DNA of 60,000 bases, from assembly GCA_030141605.1 (NCBI GenBank), contig JAQGDQ010000002.1:1224501-1284500 (forward strand), given 5' to 3'. This document shows, piece by piece, positions 24,336 to 55,199 of this stretch. The translations under genes and the position numbers were made by a program. Positions within the stretch are counted from its first letter, which is position 1; the number at the start of each line of letters is the position of its first letter. The notes below the pieces were generated by a model. It ran no database searches. It was not told the DNA's origin and saw only the letters and a program-made list of their open reading frames with translations. Source of the stretch: Tubiluchus corallicola. Taxonomy: Eukaryota > Priapulida > Priapulimorpha > Priapulimorphida > Tubiluchidae.

Positions 24336-24917
24336 ACTATTACGAAACCGCATGGTGCTGATTCGCTCTATTGTGGCACAGTAGGTGGTGTAGAGAACGT
24401 CGAATAGGGTAAAACTGTCCAAAACAGTGAAGCTATAGATTGAAATGACTTAAAATAACTCTAACTCGCTTGAAATCTAATACTGTAATACATCGGGCTC
24501 CATGCTGGCTGTCATTATGAAACAGGCGCTGAGATGGAATACGCATTTGCCCGTCAGAATCGTCGACCGTTCAGTGTAGAGGGAATAACAATGTAGACGG
24601 GAATAAAAAAATACCCCCGTAACAATGTCGTATCGTGTCGTATCATATATCGTGGTCTGTTGGGCATCTCTGCCCGTTAACCGATCATAACTGTCTACAC
24701 GTTGAAATCTATTTGGTAGCACAACTTTGGCGCTGTATCGGTAGTTTTGCCAAGTATCATTCAGCTCGCGTTTGAATGAAGTTACAAAGCTTCCTTCAAG
24801 ACTGTGTGATATAGTTGAATACCATTGATATTTTAATGGCAAAGATTTTGATTTTACGATTAGTACTGCTGTCGCTAGCACCATTAGTATGGCGATGACA
24901 TTAATGATGACCACTTT

Positions 24918-25090
<173 letters not shown>

Positions 25091-25451
25091 TGTTTTTACT
25101 ACAGAACAAAATCAAGTATGCATGATCTTTGTGAGATCGCTTTTTATTAATGATTCGAAAATGTTTAAACTGAAAATCTCGAAATTCGGCTTGATCCGAG
25201 TTCGAAAGTCACAAATTCAACCCGATTCGAATTAGCTTTCTCGTAGGGAATGTCCACACCTACTTCTATTGTTTTATCTGTGACGTTAACGAGTTCAGTG
25301 TTCTCCGCTGAGTTTTACTGTAAGTAGTATTATCTATTAAGTTATTTCAATAATAATTGCTGTGTTACTAATTAATTAAAACCACTTTTGCTTGTTGGTT
25401 TCATCTTCCAAACGGGATCTACCTTATTCTGACCTTGTGTTTGAACACAAA

Positions 25452-25567
<116 letters not shown>

Positions 25568-25634
25568 ACTACCCTAGTAGACATCTTTGTGTAATAATTA
25601 TCTTCAGAAGTGCTCAGACAACAACTATTGTCTT

Positions 25635-26045
25635 GCTAAGGTCCCAGCTCCCCGCACAGAAATGTAATTTTCAGTTGCACAATTAAAAGTTGCAAAATCT
25701 GTAAATAACTAGACTGTGAGTGAGCGCAGACATAGGCAACAAAAAGTTACTATCTCGGCTCAGAGTTTTTCAGTTGTACAATGTTTTGTAATGTACTCTT
25801 ATCAACGAGACTTACTCAAGACACTTTAGTTATATATAAGAAGAATGCAGTGTCTTATGAAACAGGCACTATTAAACATGTATAAGACATAACAGAAAAT
25901 AAATTAATGAAGGTAAGTCATTCTTGATATCTTTGCTGCCTTCTTTCAAGAAATTCAGTGACACTCTGAAATTGGAGACCAAAAATTTGAAGATTGAAAG
26001 TAAACAGCGCCATTGTGAATATGCGCCCAGTTCGGTGAACACATC
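25635..26045. repeat. Dispersed repeat family B, copy 1
   Basis: Shares a stretch of several hundred bases with 54630-55015 in the same orientation: a cgcagacat motif, then agtgtcttatgaa, attaaacat, aataaattaat, and ctttgct-cc-ctttt-aagagattcagt variants in the same order. No coding capacity was seen. It could be an old SINE, LTR or DNA element. Confidence 0.6.
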
Positions 26046-27857
26046 TATAGTACCGCCATAGTGCACATCTGCTGATTTTCCCTGCTCTGCAATGACAGAC
26101 ACCTCTTATGCTCCAAGTTCATCAACGTCTTGCTCGCTCAAGTTCCCATCTTGTCTCCAGTAAACAGTGTAACACTCGCATTTGTCTTGAAAAATTCTCG
26201 CCCTCAGCAGAATTATGCAAACTGTAAATTATGTAAAATTCGCAAGACTAAACAATTTAACGTTTTTGTGTGAACTAGTACACTGCTAAACAACATTTGC
26301 ATTTGGAGTTTGAGTTTTTAACTGCGTAAGTGCTTCCATTCATTGACTTATATACAGTTTTCGTGAATGGAGGCTGTCCTGAAGTTTGGGCTTCATAATT
26401 CACCCGCCGTAAAGAAGCCTATGTGAATTAATTTACATATAGCTGCAGGAACGGGTTAACCTAGTTAAAATAGGAAGTTAGTTGTTGAGTTGAGATGGAA
26501 CAGAAAAAATGCTTATTGCGCTTTCGAGAAAAGAATAAATTTAGCGTTATGGCGGAAGGAAAAGTTCTTGTTTCTGTTTTATTGTCGTCGCAAAAGTCAC
26601 CACGACAGAGGCCGTGCAAGGATAAGACTCGTTTCTCTGAGAGTAATGTTTTTCCTCTTGATGCCAGGATTAGTAATGTACAGCATATAATAATTTGCAA
26701 AAGTTTTATCAAAACTACTTGAACTTAAACCATAATAACGGAAAAATCGACCGTTGATTAATTACTGGATTAGCCCAATGCTTTTATCAATTTTATTACT
26801 CATTTTGTGATGTGATACAGCACAAATGCAAGCAGCTTCCTCGAATTACATACTTTATGGTTACTAGGTGCCAGTTAAAATTGTGTGTCTGTGCACCGGA
26901 ATTTGGTACACTAGTAAAATTACTTGTCTGCACGGGGTCTTATTGGCTGCTGCGTCTAACTCATGACTAAGGAATAAACAGACAATAATGAATGCAACGT
27001 TCTCTAGATAAAAAATGTAACCATTGACATTAAATGCTAAGAAACACTTAAACAATCATTAAATTACTAAATAATGACAATACAAGTAATGCATTTATGG
27101 TTTTACAACAAAAAATTAGACGACATTCACAGCTTCTGGACTCCATGCTTTTCAAAAACTAGATTCATGTGAACCTTGTTTCAAGTACTTATAACAACTA
27201 GAGCTAAATGATATGCATGTCACATCTCAGCCCAGACTACACTTCATCACCGGTTACAATACTTCTTGTGGATTTTGGGGTTAAGTGAGAGCACTCCGCT
27301 CAGCACCCCATGCAAAGATTTCGAATGACACTACCATTACAAGGCCAGCAAGCAGAGTACGTTTACGAAAAGCTCGTTCCTCCAGAATTATCCAGGATTC
27401 TGTTATTAATAGTTCACAAATAGATGCGATTGGAACCATCATCGTATGCAGTCTTTTAGTGTAGTAATCAATACTTCACTGGGTTCGATCTCGTTGATTT
27501 CCCATCCACATATGCTTATTACAGCATGGGTGTAGATTGTGCTACAGCAAAAAATTACTCCGAACTCAAAATATTTCACAAAAGATGTCAGTGTGGAAAT
27601 TTCAATTCGAGAGCCATTATAAATGTCATTCAATGAGATTCAAAAAATGTTTTCTTTAAACTAAGGTGACGTACCGTTGCCAGTTGAAGTCAGTTGCATA
27701 ACTGCAGTCGCTAAATTACTGATATCTTGGAGACGTGTGAACACGCCCCAATTCGGCCTAACAGACTGCAGTCTGATCTACATTAAATGCCACGACATCT
27801 ATAAATTTTATTTTATCGCAGTCTCACTCCTCGTACAAGAATTTTTCAATAATTGGT

Positions 27858-45732
<17,875 letters not shown>

Positions 45733-48460
45733 AGCCGTTTTCGACTTTCAAGTTACGAGATTCAGCTCGAAAAGTAAGAGCGCTACGATATTTCTTGGAT
45801 CTTTTAGCGATTATTATTCACTAAAGCAATATTATAGGAAAGAAAACTCATTCTACAAGTCTTACAAAATTGAGCATGCGCTGATGAAGCCCCATGACTA
45901 TGCCGTGCGCGGCACATGGAAGCTGAAACCCTGAAACCGGTCAGTAAAAAGATACTAAACATACAACAGTATCAGTAATACATTGTTTAATAACGTTGTG
46001 TTCGCATTTGCATTCACACAATCAACAAAGTCGGCATTAACTGAACATAACGATGTTTGATGCAAAATTAATAAACAAGAATAAACGAAGATGATCATTT
46101 AGTTATACAAAGCGAGGCTGAAAGTAACGATCCTATAACACCAATGACTTGAATCCAGTAAACTGAGTAATGATATAATTAATTGTCAAAATAAAATCAT
46201 TTTAATGTTATGTAATACAATTTTGTGATACACGTGATTTGGGTAGTCACTGTTACATACGCCATGTCAAAAGTAATTATGAACATTGGCAAATTTGATC
46301 ATCAACTATAAAGCCTACACCCTAAAGGTGGAAATGCCTGTGCAGAGTAGACTAAAAATGACAAATTTTCCATGCAGGTAAATTGTGCCAGAAGTGGCCA
46401 TATTAACTTCATGGACAACTTGTTAGGTTACGCAGTACACACACATCATTCAAAGCGCTGTTTCAGAGAGCAAAACAACCAAACAATAACGTTTGTTGTT
46501 TGTTCCTGCCACGTTGTATGCACTTATAAGTTACTGAATAAACAAACTGGTATGTGTTAGTCCATCTGATATTATATCAACAAAATCGATGAACCATACA
46601 CAAAGCGCTGTTTCTTTGCATAAAACTATAAAATTTTGTTTCTCTGAACAAAACTTTAAATTTTACGTGCGGTTTGTTGTTGTTGTACTAGGTTACACAC
46701 ATTCATTTTTTGCACTTTTTTGCAGCTGCTTATTAATTAGTAATGATTACGTAGATTTACCAAAAGAGGTCAGTTCTACTTTCTTCTGAGGAAAATATTG
46801 AAGAATTATTACTGGATAGTCAACTGAGCAAATTATCTTAATAAACAATTACGAAAACCTCCCTCTCTCAACCCGTTTTTTGCTCGTGAGCGTGTTTTCC
46901 TCTCTCACTGTCTTCATTTTAGTCTTCGACTTTTTCAACACGTATTTTGTGGTAGGAGCTTTGTCTCAGTGTCCAAGATGAGTAAGGTGCGCTACTGAAG
47001 CGCCTGGTTTGTCTGAGTCACATTTAGGATGGTAACAATTCAGGCATGTGTGTGAAGCTGTTTTGAATTTTAGGTTCTTTATTCTATTTGTTATGCATGC
47101 GTGAAATTCTGGCGTCTATGTTAGCCACTTTTTACACTTCTTGATCATTCTGTGAACAAATGGAACAAAACAAGCTTTTTTCGTACCAACGTCAGACAAA
47201 ATTCGCAACTTTGCAACGTTATTTAAATGAAAGTACAGATCAAAGTTAGATTTATGCGACTAACAACAGACCAGGGCAAACTGAATCAGGAAACAAGTTA
47301 GCGGTATAGAGCTATTGTAATTTTCACGAATTTGCTAGTGATCGCAAATTCGGCCAAAACGAAATTTCTGTGATTTTGCTAAAAGTATGCGTGTGTAAAA
47401 ATGCATCTTCTCATTCTTCTGTGAAAATATCTCAAAGCAGAAATCAGCTGTTTAAAAAAATTGGCATCTTCGTTTCAGATAATGATTTCTGTATGATTTC
47501 TTTTTTCAAACATGCCAAATGTACGTTCGTTCACTGCGATACAAGTGCTAGTTGTTAAGATTATTTTCGCAGCTTCGTACGTCACATTTACGTTTTAACG
47601 CGGCACCTTAATGCACCTATTCACTGTGGGTGCATCGTCTTTGGTACGCACCATAAAATGCAATGATTACGACGTGTATCAATTTGCAAGGACGATTTAA
47701 AACAAAAACAGGTATTATGAAACTGAGGTGAACCGTAATGAACAACAAAAATGTCATTAAAACTACTGCACGCACAGCGAGCATCAAACAACACACACAA
47801 AGAGCACATTTCTATGATTACGGCTCTCTAGCTATTCTAGTAATTATCTTTAAAAAGATCAACTAGAATGGCTATGGCTAAATAAGTTTTCTTATTATGT
47901 TATTATATGATTCTCCAAAGTAATTTCCCGCTTGCCAGCTGCGTACCTAACATATAATTACGATCACTAACATCTCGTCAGTTTCTGATGTTATTGCTTA
48001 TGTTATACAACAATGTAACTGCTTGGACAAAAAATATATTACCCCAGGTTGTTACGTATCACTGCTTGACTTATTACAGCTGGGACAAGCCAGGGTAATT
48101 TGTACACAACTCCAGTGAGATGTGTTGGCGTGGCCTGTACGACAGACTGTTAGGGGACAAGTGAGAGGAAAAGAAACAGCGAGTAGAGGGGACCAGTGGT
48201 CTGCAAACAAAAAGGATTTTCTGAAACCAATGTGTTTTAGAGAATATAAGATTGTAGGGTTGTCGTTGTCGTCGTGGTTGTTGTTGTTAAGTTTGCTACT
48301 GGCTTTAAAATTAGGTACAGTACATCTGGATTACATGTATCTATTTAACAAAATCTATGAACGCATCAAAAACTCGAACTAGTGCATGCGCAGTAGACAC
48401 TTTATGGCTTCTACATTCTGCATAAATTTATGTGCAAAAACTTTAACTTTGTTGTAGGTG
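45733..48460. other. Region upstream of the GPCR gene; no gene recognised
   Basis: It should hold the GPCR promoter and any 5' UTR on the - strand. No motif could be fixed by eye. Open frames of 60-100 codons lack recognisable domains. Confidence 0.3.
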
Positions 48461-48469
48461 GAAGTGTTT

Positions 48470-48774
48470 GGGGGTTACTGAGGTCAAATTTACAGGTACA
48501 AGACATCATTTTACATATATCTACGTAGTTTTCTTCGTTGTTTTTGGATATGTTCTCATATGTATGGGTGTTTTATTTGACAAGGAGTTGGTCATGAGTA
48601 TACTGGAGTTTTTAAAGCCATATTTTGTGGACCTTTGGCACATGGAAGAAAATAATAAACGTTCCAGATGTGGACGCTGATGCATTTCATGTTATGATTG
48701 AATATCTGGTTGTCATTTATGCAACGGAAAAGTACGACATCACTGCTCTTAAAGAAAAAGCCGTCGAATTTTGA
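48470..48774 (+). pseudogene. Broken BTB/POZ domain
   Basis: One frame gives EVKFTGTRHHF...DKELVMSILEFLKPYF and ends MEENNK. After a frameshift near 48660 a second frame gives VPDVDADAFHVMIEYL, then YATEKYDITALKEKAVEF and a stop. This matches the second half of a BTB domain (VPDVxPxAFxxMLxYxY...LLYAAEKYxxxALxxxCxxFL), but the stretch between IEYL and YATEKYD is largely deleted. Frameshift, internal loss and stop point to a pseudogene, perhaps a processed copy of a BTBD-type gene. Its intact parent is not in this window. Confidence 0.75.
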
Positions 48775-48779
48775 GAAAT

Positions 48780-51700
48780 ACGTATTTCTGTACATAGACA
48801 ATGAGAATAATCAGATCTGTGTCATGCCGACAAGCACTCTACTGCTTTTTGTACTATAATAACATCAGAATCACCTGGGGATACTTCACCTGACAGTTCT
48901 TTTGTTCCCAAGGAACTTGTTTTTATACATTCTTATGGGCATGTTTTCTCCCAAGACACAGTTGCTCCAATCCTGCTATACCATCCACATACAGAACATG
49001 TCCTGTGATTTCTGGAAGATTGGATCTAAGTAATCCCAGATGGCATCCGCTAGTGCTCGTTTATATGGCTGTATAGCGAGTAAGAAATGTCAAACAATGA
49101 CTCCACAACTTTCGTGCTAGGTTCTTTGAAGCTTTTGCAGCAAATGCGAATCGCTGTCTGGAACAGTAGCAGCGGGACTACGCGAATTGCTTCTCCATCT
49201 GTCTTGGTTGAACATTTTGCGATGAAGATGACTGCCCGATTTTTCCTCTTAAATATGTGCTTCGAAAGCTGTTCGTTCATCCATGCTTGCCAAAATGGTG
49301 TTTCCGAGTTCCTTGGCCTGAGATGCACGCGTAAGAAGTACGACATTGTTAGTAACAACTGCAAAAGATCAGGCTATGAAATGCATCTCAAAGGGCACCT
49401 GACGATGATAACGAAGCGAATAGTAATGTTTCAGATTTATGTGATTAATTTCAGCGGTTTCTGGATTCTTACCATACATATAAAAATATCTATTGTATTC
49501 TTGTCAATACATATATTTTTTGACAATAAACATATTCGTTGAACTTGGAAATTTGACAATTGTCGGCTATTTCGTAGTAATTCGCCATCTATGTTTTTCA
49601 ACTGTAAAAATAACTTCCGCGAACCCCTATGCCCTAGGCCGATTTACTATTGACACCGAGGTCTAAGAACGATCTTGCATTAAAAAATAAGTTCGTAAGA
49701 AAATTCTCAAATCGCATGTGGTATTTATCAAACGTTGCAATGAAGTTTTACGCAAAATAATTCAAACATTTTACGAAAACAAAGTGGATAGTACCACGTA
49801 ACTCTATGATCCTTTTTAAAGGACAAGAAAACACTCGTAAAACTTAAGAAATTCGTTTCATCAAAGATTTTGTCACTTTATGCCGACTTGTTGCATACGG
49901 AGGTTACATCACCAGTAGCAGTTAAATCTCCCGCAATGATCGTTATAGCCAGGGGGGCAACAATTACGACGCAGTAGATTATTGGCTGAAGCAGAACTGA
50001 TAAAAAAATACAAACCTGTGATCAATATTGATAAGGGCTGGCAAATTTTCAATAAAATTTTGAATTTAATTAAATTAATTTAATTAGACCTCGGAACTTT
50101 GTTGGTTTTAATCCCTATAATTTTCTTTTCTTAATTTTTTAATATTTTTTGCCCTTTTTATTATTACATATTAGTAAGTTTTAATTAGTAAATTTACTTT
50201 TCATTTAGTTTTTAATCAATTCAGCCTCTTCATGCTGTTTGTACCAATTATTTTACTGACATTGTACACCTTTATTTTATATGTAGTTTCAGATTACAGC
50301 CTAGTTAGCGTATTGGTAAATATGCCCCTGATTATAGCTGTAGCCATTTTAACGGCAAGTTGTTTGAATTACGTTTAGATAATATTGCGTAAATTCAGAA
50401 AAAAATAATCACCGCACTGGTCGCACGCTCCTCGCTAACTAAGCAAAAATACTTAAGTCAGTAAGATCATTAATGTTTTTTGTGAGCTAGAGGTGCACAC
50501 ACTGACGTTTTACCAGATGGCGTGAACAATTTAATTTACTGAGAATTTTCTTTTTCTATTACGCAAGTCTTTCAAAGACATAAGCGTAATGCTAAATACA
50601 TTATCACCTTTTCACACCATTAAGAACGATAGTGATAAATCTATCACTCACTGCCCCACCCCACCCAATACGAGATGCTGCTGCTTTTTAACAGATTTCA
50701 GGCGCTAGACATCCAATTCGTACCGAAAGCATTTGGGTGACATCACGTATCTACTCCTGTGTATGAAGAAAGTGGGGTGGGTGTCTGTCAATACATATAA
50801 CACATAGTGGCATTAGATTGAACTATGTGAAGTCACATTCTAACGCAAAATAACGTTTTATTTGTTAACGAGGCATTTTTAACATTAATCGTCACGTGCA
50901 AACTATTGCTACGATTCCATTAGTTTAACTAAGAAAAACTTAAAGTTGAAATTCAATTCGAATGAACTCGATTATCAACGCGAGTTCCTCTGAACTCCGC
51001 AACACCATGTACAATATGGGCTTTACACACCTTTTCTATACTCACAGTTTTTGAGGCTTCATAAATAAAACGTAAATGAAGGAAATGTCATTTTTCTTTA
51101 CGTGCAATACAGGCCAAAAGAAAATAATAGCAGTTAAAGAAGTTTTGTTGTTTCAATAATAAAGGCTAACTTAGCCAAGGCTAAATTTATTATCAATGAC
51201 TTTTTATTATACAAACAGTTACATAATATCACTACTACGCAGCCATATTACATAATACAACGAAAGTTCAAATAAAAGCATTTTTTCGTTACAGACGCTA
51301 ATTACTAACAGTGATATATGTTAGAAAACCTGAGGTATACATCATGTAACTATTTGTAGTCAGAAGCCATTAAGCAAAGTTAAGAAAAATTGAATGTATT
51401 TCCATTTGCAAATTAATCTACAAATTTTCAATAATAGATGACAATATCAATAAAAAAAGAAATAAAATGCAGTTATTTATTAGACCTACAGCTGAATTCG
51501 TATTTATATGAAGTGCTAAGGCCTAGCTCCAACAAGTGCTTAATGAAAATACAGAAATACCGTAATCATAAGAAACTGAATTGGCATGTATCTCATACAA
51601 ACGCTAGATGGCACCACAGTCACTGAAAACACTTTTTAGGGTGTTTCACAAAATAATAGTATAAAAAGAAAAACTTAACTTACAAACTGCTATTTTCGCA

Positions 51701-52650
51701 AAAAAAATATGGTAATTTTTTCCTGAATGCAAAAGAAAAAACAATTTCGATGAATTAGGCAGGTGTTATGAAGCCAATATGAAATGCCAAAATACGAAAT
51801 TGTGAACTTGCATAAATGCTCAAAAAACATCTGATTAATTGTTACAATAATTTCTGCAATGCCTACAGTGTTTGAAGTTTTTACTGCATTAGAAGACAAG
51901 CAGCAGCTTAGAGTGCTACTCTGTATATTTTACCAAATGTATACTCTAAAACATAATGCAGTTGTACATTTTTGAAATGCAAAGCAAGGGTTAAATAGGT
52001 CACTATAAAAATACATACCTTTAATTAAAACTACGTACAATATTTTTCATCTATTTACAACAATACTAAGGCCAAATGCCAAGCAACAATTGTGCCACTT
52101 ACAAAATTGTAGTTAATTTATAATACAGACCTATAATACAGTAGGCCAAATTATGAGAATTTTTGATTTTTTAATGCCTTTTAACAGTCTTCACCCATAG
52201 AATGACTCAAAATAGACAAGCATATAGTTACTCGTCCTAGCATACATGTTACAGTGTTTTTAAAGGCATCATTTTTAAGTAAGTTTAGTGTGATGCAACT
52301 ACATGCCAACTGCCAAACATTTACTTTTTGCAGCACTGTATCTTCTTAGACTTTAAAGCAGTTTAAGACAACAAACTGTAATAAAATTTGTAAGGAAAGC
52401 TCACTGGCTTACATTATCACAACTAGTAAACCAATTGCATCAGAAAAAGTAAACGAAATTTATTTTGCTATCATAACCACAACCTAGACAAATTTTTTAC
52501 ACATTTAATAACACCACGTATTTGGAATGTACAGTTTCAATGTTAAAACTATGTCACAATAAAACGTGTTTGAAACAAACAGTGTTTACAGCATCCTTCA
52601 AAAAATACACTCCTGTATTTCAAGTTTTTAATTATCATTGTTGTGTTGTA
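48780..52650. other. No gene recognised
   Basis: Two overlapping frames at 49050-49542, one on each strand, look more coding-like than chance but match nothing I know. The rest (49.6-52.6 kb) is AT-rich. Part of 51-52.65 kb may be 3' UTR of the - strand gene ending at 52657. Confidence 0.3.
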
Positions 52651-52656
52651 TAACAT

Positions 52657-54028
52657 CTATGTTGGTATATCCGGGCTGGTCAGACTCTTCTGTGAACGCT
52701 CATCAGAATTTATTTTAGCAACCAGAGATGCATGTTCCACAAGTAATTGTTCCAAAGCCTTCTTTCTCACCTCAGCTTCTCGCTGTAAAAAATGAAATAA
52801 TATCACGCATGTGTTTAATAGATGCCAATTAGAAAATACACGAAGTATTTCTGTTTTTTTCTAATTTTTATCTTTGCCAGAAATGCATAAAGGTAATTCT
52901 TGAAGCTGTTCAATAGTGTCAAAGAACGAGAGGCCCCCATGCCAACCGCTACTTGGCGTGGTTAAACTTTTTACTAAAAAAATATGAACAAATTTAGTTT
53001 TACGCCTCGTTCTAAACTAAGTTTTCACTCTCAACTGCCACTGCACTCGCGATTTGACTCGACAGATACCATACTCCTGCTTCCATCTAGCGTCCACTGA
53101 CAAAATATCCAATGTTTTTACAAATCAGACAAAAACTAATAATAGCACAGACGCAATTTAACGAAGACAAAATTACAGCTAACCACAGAAGTTGACAAAA
53201 ATTCTGCTTTTCATCATAGTTCCTTCTGCAAATTATTTCTGCCAATATAGAAGAAGCTACGTTTTTCCAAGTTTTTCATGTTTGTTCAACGCTTTTTAAG
53301 ACGTCTATTTGTTTTTCTTATGAAAACTTATTTAGGAGGTTATCTCGTCAGCACCAGTATTAACTTTACGTTTATTACTTCTGTAATGTTGGTATTTTAG
53401 CTCGTATTAATGGGATGATGTCGTTGTCAGTTAATTGCAAAAAATATCATTAATATTGAAGTTGTTTGAATTGAGAACTAGAAGATTTGATAAGAATACG
53501 CTACCAACAAAAAGTGAACGACATCGTAACAGTGTGGTTAATGCCAAGCAGAAAAGGTTTATTAGGAGTTTCCAACTTGGCATGCTTGTACAAGTCATAT
53601 ACTCGCAAAAACAAATGGTCATCTTATATTAATCAATTTGTTAGGTCTACTGAAAAAAAATCACACAAACATCAACACATAATAATAACTGTACTACAAT
53701 ATTGACTTTTATTTCTGTAATATAAATTCAGCACCTAATAGCTAAGTTTATAAAACTGCGTGAAACTTACTATTATAGGAGCAATCTTGACTTCTACGTC
53801 ATCAAGTGTCAGTTTTTCACCAATTGAAAACCCTGACTCTGTGAGATAACGAAAAAAACATAAATTGATAACATCCAATGGGCAACTTGGAAATTAAACA
53901 AACAAATATACTGCAGCAATTCCTAATATTAAACGATTAGTTACATAAAAATTTATTAAATTAATTTCAGTAATAAAACAAGTGGCTGGATTCATGTACT
54001 GCACTTACGACAGTTAATGATGCTGCTG
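52657..54028 (-). CDS. 3' end of an unrecognised small gene (last exons)
   Basis: On the - strand, exon 53838-53771 (acceptor atctcacag, donor ataata|gtaagt) encodes SGFSIGEKLTLDDVEVKIAP and II. In phase 0 it joins exon 52782-52657 (acceptor ttttttacag), encoding REAEVRKKALEQLLVEHASL, then VAKINSDERSQKSLTSPDIP and T, stop TAG. A 20-nt exon at 54028-54009 with a tandem cag acceptor and a strong gtaagt donor can precede them in frame. The product is acidic/basic and probably helical near its C-terminus. I do not recognise the family. Clean splice sites and lack of stops support a real gene. Confidence 0.6.
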
Positions 54029-54404
54029 CTGTTTCGACAACAAAAAATATGAGACTAAAACATTTTATTTGTTTCAAGCATTTAAAATACAACATCAGCT
54101 TTTTTGTGTTGTGTTAGGTAAATACAAGTAAAAGCTTTCAAATATTGTGTAACAGTTTAGAGAACAATCATTTTTTACATGCAAAATTAAGAGCACATAA
54201 TTACAAATTACACAGACTTAACTAACAAAGAACTCTGTGCATTGAATCCATGTAATTACTACACAATGGAATTAACGAAGAAAAACGCATGCCGGCAATA
54301 GCAAATAATTAATAACGATAAAAAAAATCCAGTAAAATTTATCATGCAAGATATATGAGGAAAAGTTTAACAAAAAAGCGAAGAAACTTTCGACAATGAG
54401 AAAC

Positions 54405-54500
54405 CTCGTAGCTTTTTTGATATCCACGAGATTTTTTTACATATGTCTTGTAAGATTCCTTAACATCTTCCAAAAGCGGGTGACGTGCAATCAGCATTAA
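54405..54500 (-). CDS. Possible further exon of the same unrecognised gene
   Basis: The - strand reads LIARHPLLEDVKESYKTYVK then KSRGYQKSYE before gag|gtttct. Composition is protein-like, but the donor is weak. Its phase (0) does not fit the 20-nt exon at 54009-54028, so another exon or a different donor would be needed. The left limit is uncertain. Confidence 0.35.
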
Positions 54501-54629
54501 CACATTACTATTTGTGTGATCTAATTAAGTCTTCTAGTATACTAAGTTTTCTAAAGTCAAAAAGCTAACCCTAAGTTGATCCAAACAGCTTCTTAAAATT
54601 TCCATTGCAATACCAAGCAACGAAACTAA

Positions 54630-55015
54630 ACAGTTAAGCCCCGCGCAAACATACAATTTTCAGTTGTGGAAAAGTTAGAAGATCTACAAATAAATATGTC
54701 TATGACAACGCGCAGACACAGGCATATTAAAATTGCGCAACTAAAAGATGCAATGTGGGCTAAAACTTTTAGTTGTGTAACTGTTTTAAAATGTATTGTT
54801 TTCAATGACAGCGCGCAGACATGCAATTTTCAATTACGCAATTTTCAGCCAAAAACAATAATTAAGTGTAAGAAGACAGTGTCTTATGAAGAAGTACCAT
54901 TAAACATACAAAAGAGAAACAAATTAATAAAGATTTATCATTCTTACTGTCTTTGCTACCACCTTTTTAAGAGATTCAGTTGAAAGTGAACAGAGAATGC
55001 GACCACGTTTCAATA
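54630..55015. repeat. Dispersed repeat family B, copy 2
   Basis: Aligns by eye with 25635-26045: cgcagacatgcaattttcaatt, aagaagacagtgtcttatga, attaaacataca, aataaagatttatcattctt, and ctttgctaccacctttttaag. It contains internal cgcgcagaca repeats. No coding content. Confidence 0.6.
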
Positions 55016-55199
55016 CAGTCAATGCATTTCTACTGCTCACTCCGCGGTTACAGATACACGGCGGCCTCTCTACTGTTTTTCTTTTATTAATAACTCCAAT
55101 TTGTTTTCCATTTCTTGTGTTTATCTTTGTCTCACTAGTTTGTTTTTTCCTTGTGTATCTATATCTCTAGATCGTGTCTGTATTTATTTCGACATGCAC

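Noticed and set aside
49050-49542. Overlapping open frames on both strands (104 and 151 codons)
   Set aside because: Neither resembles a known protein and neighbouring sequence has stops; possibly an old element, but not callable.
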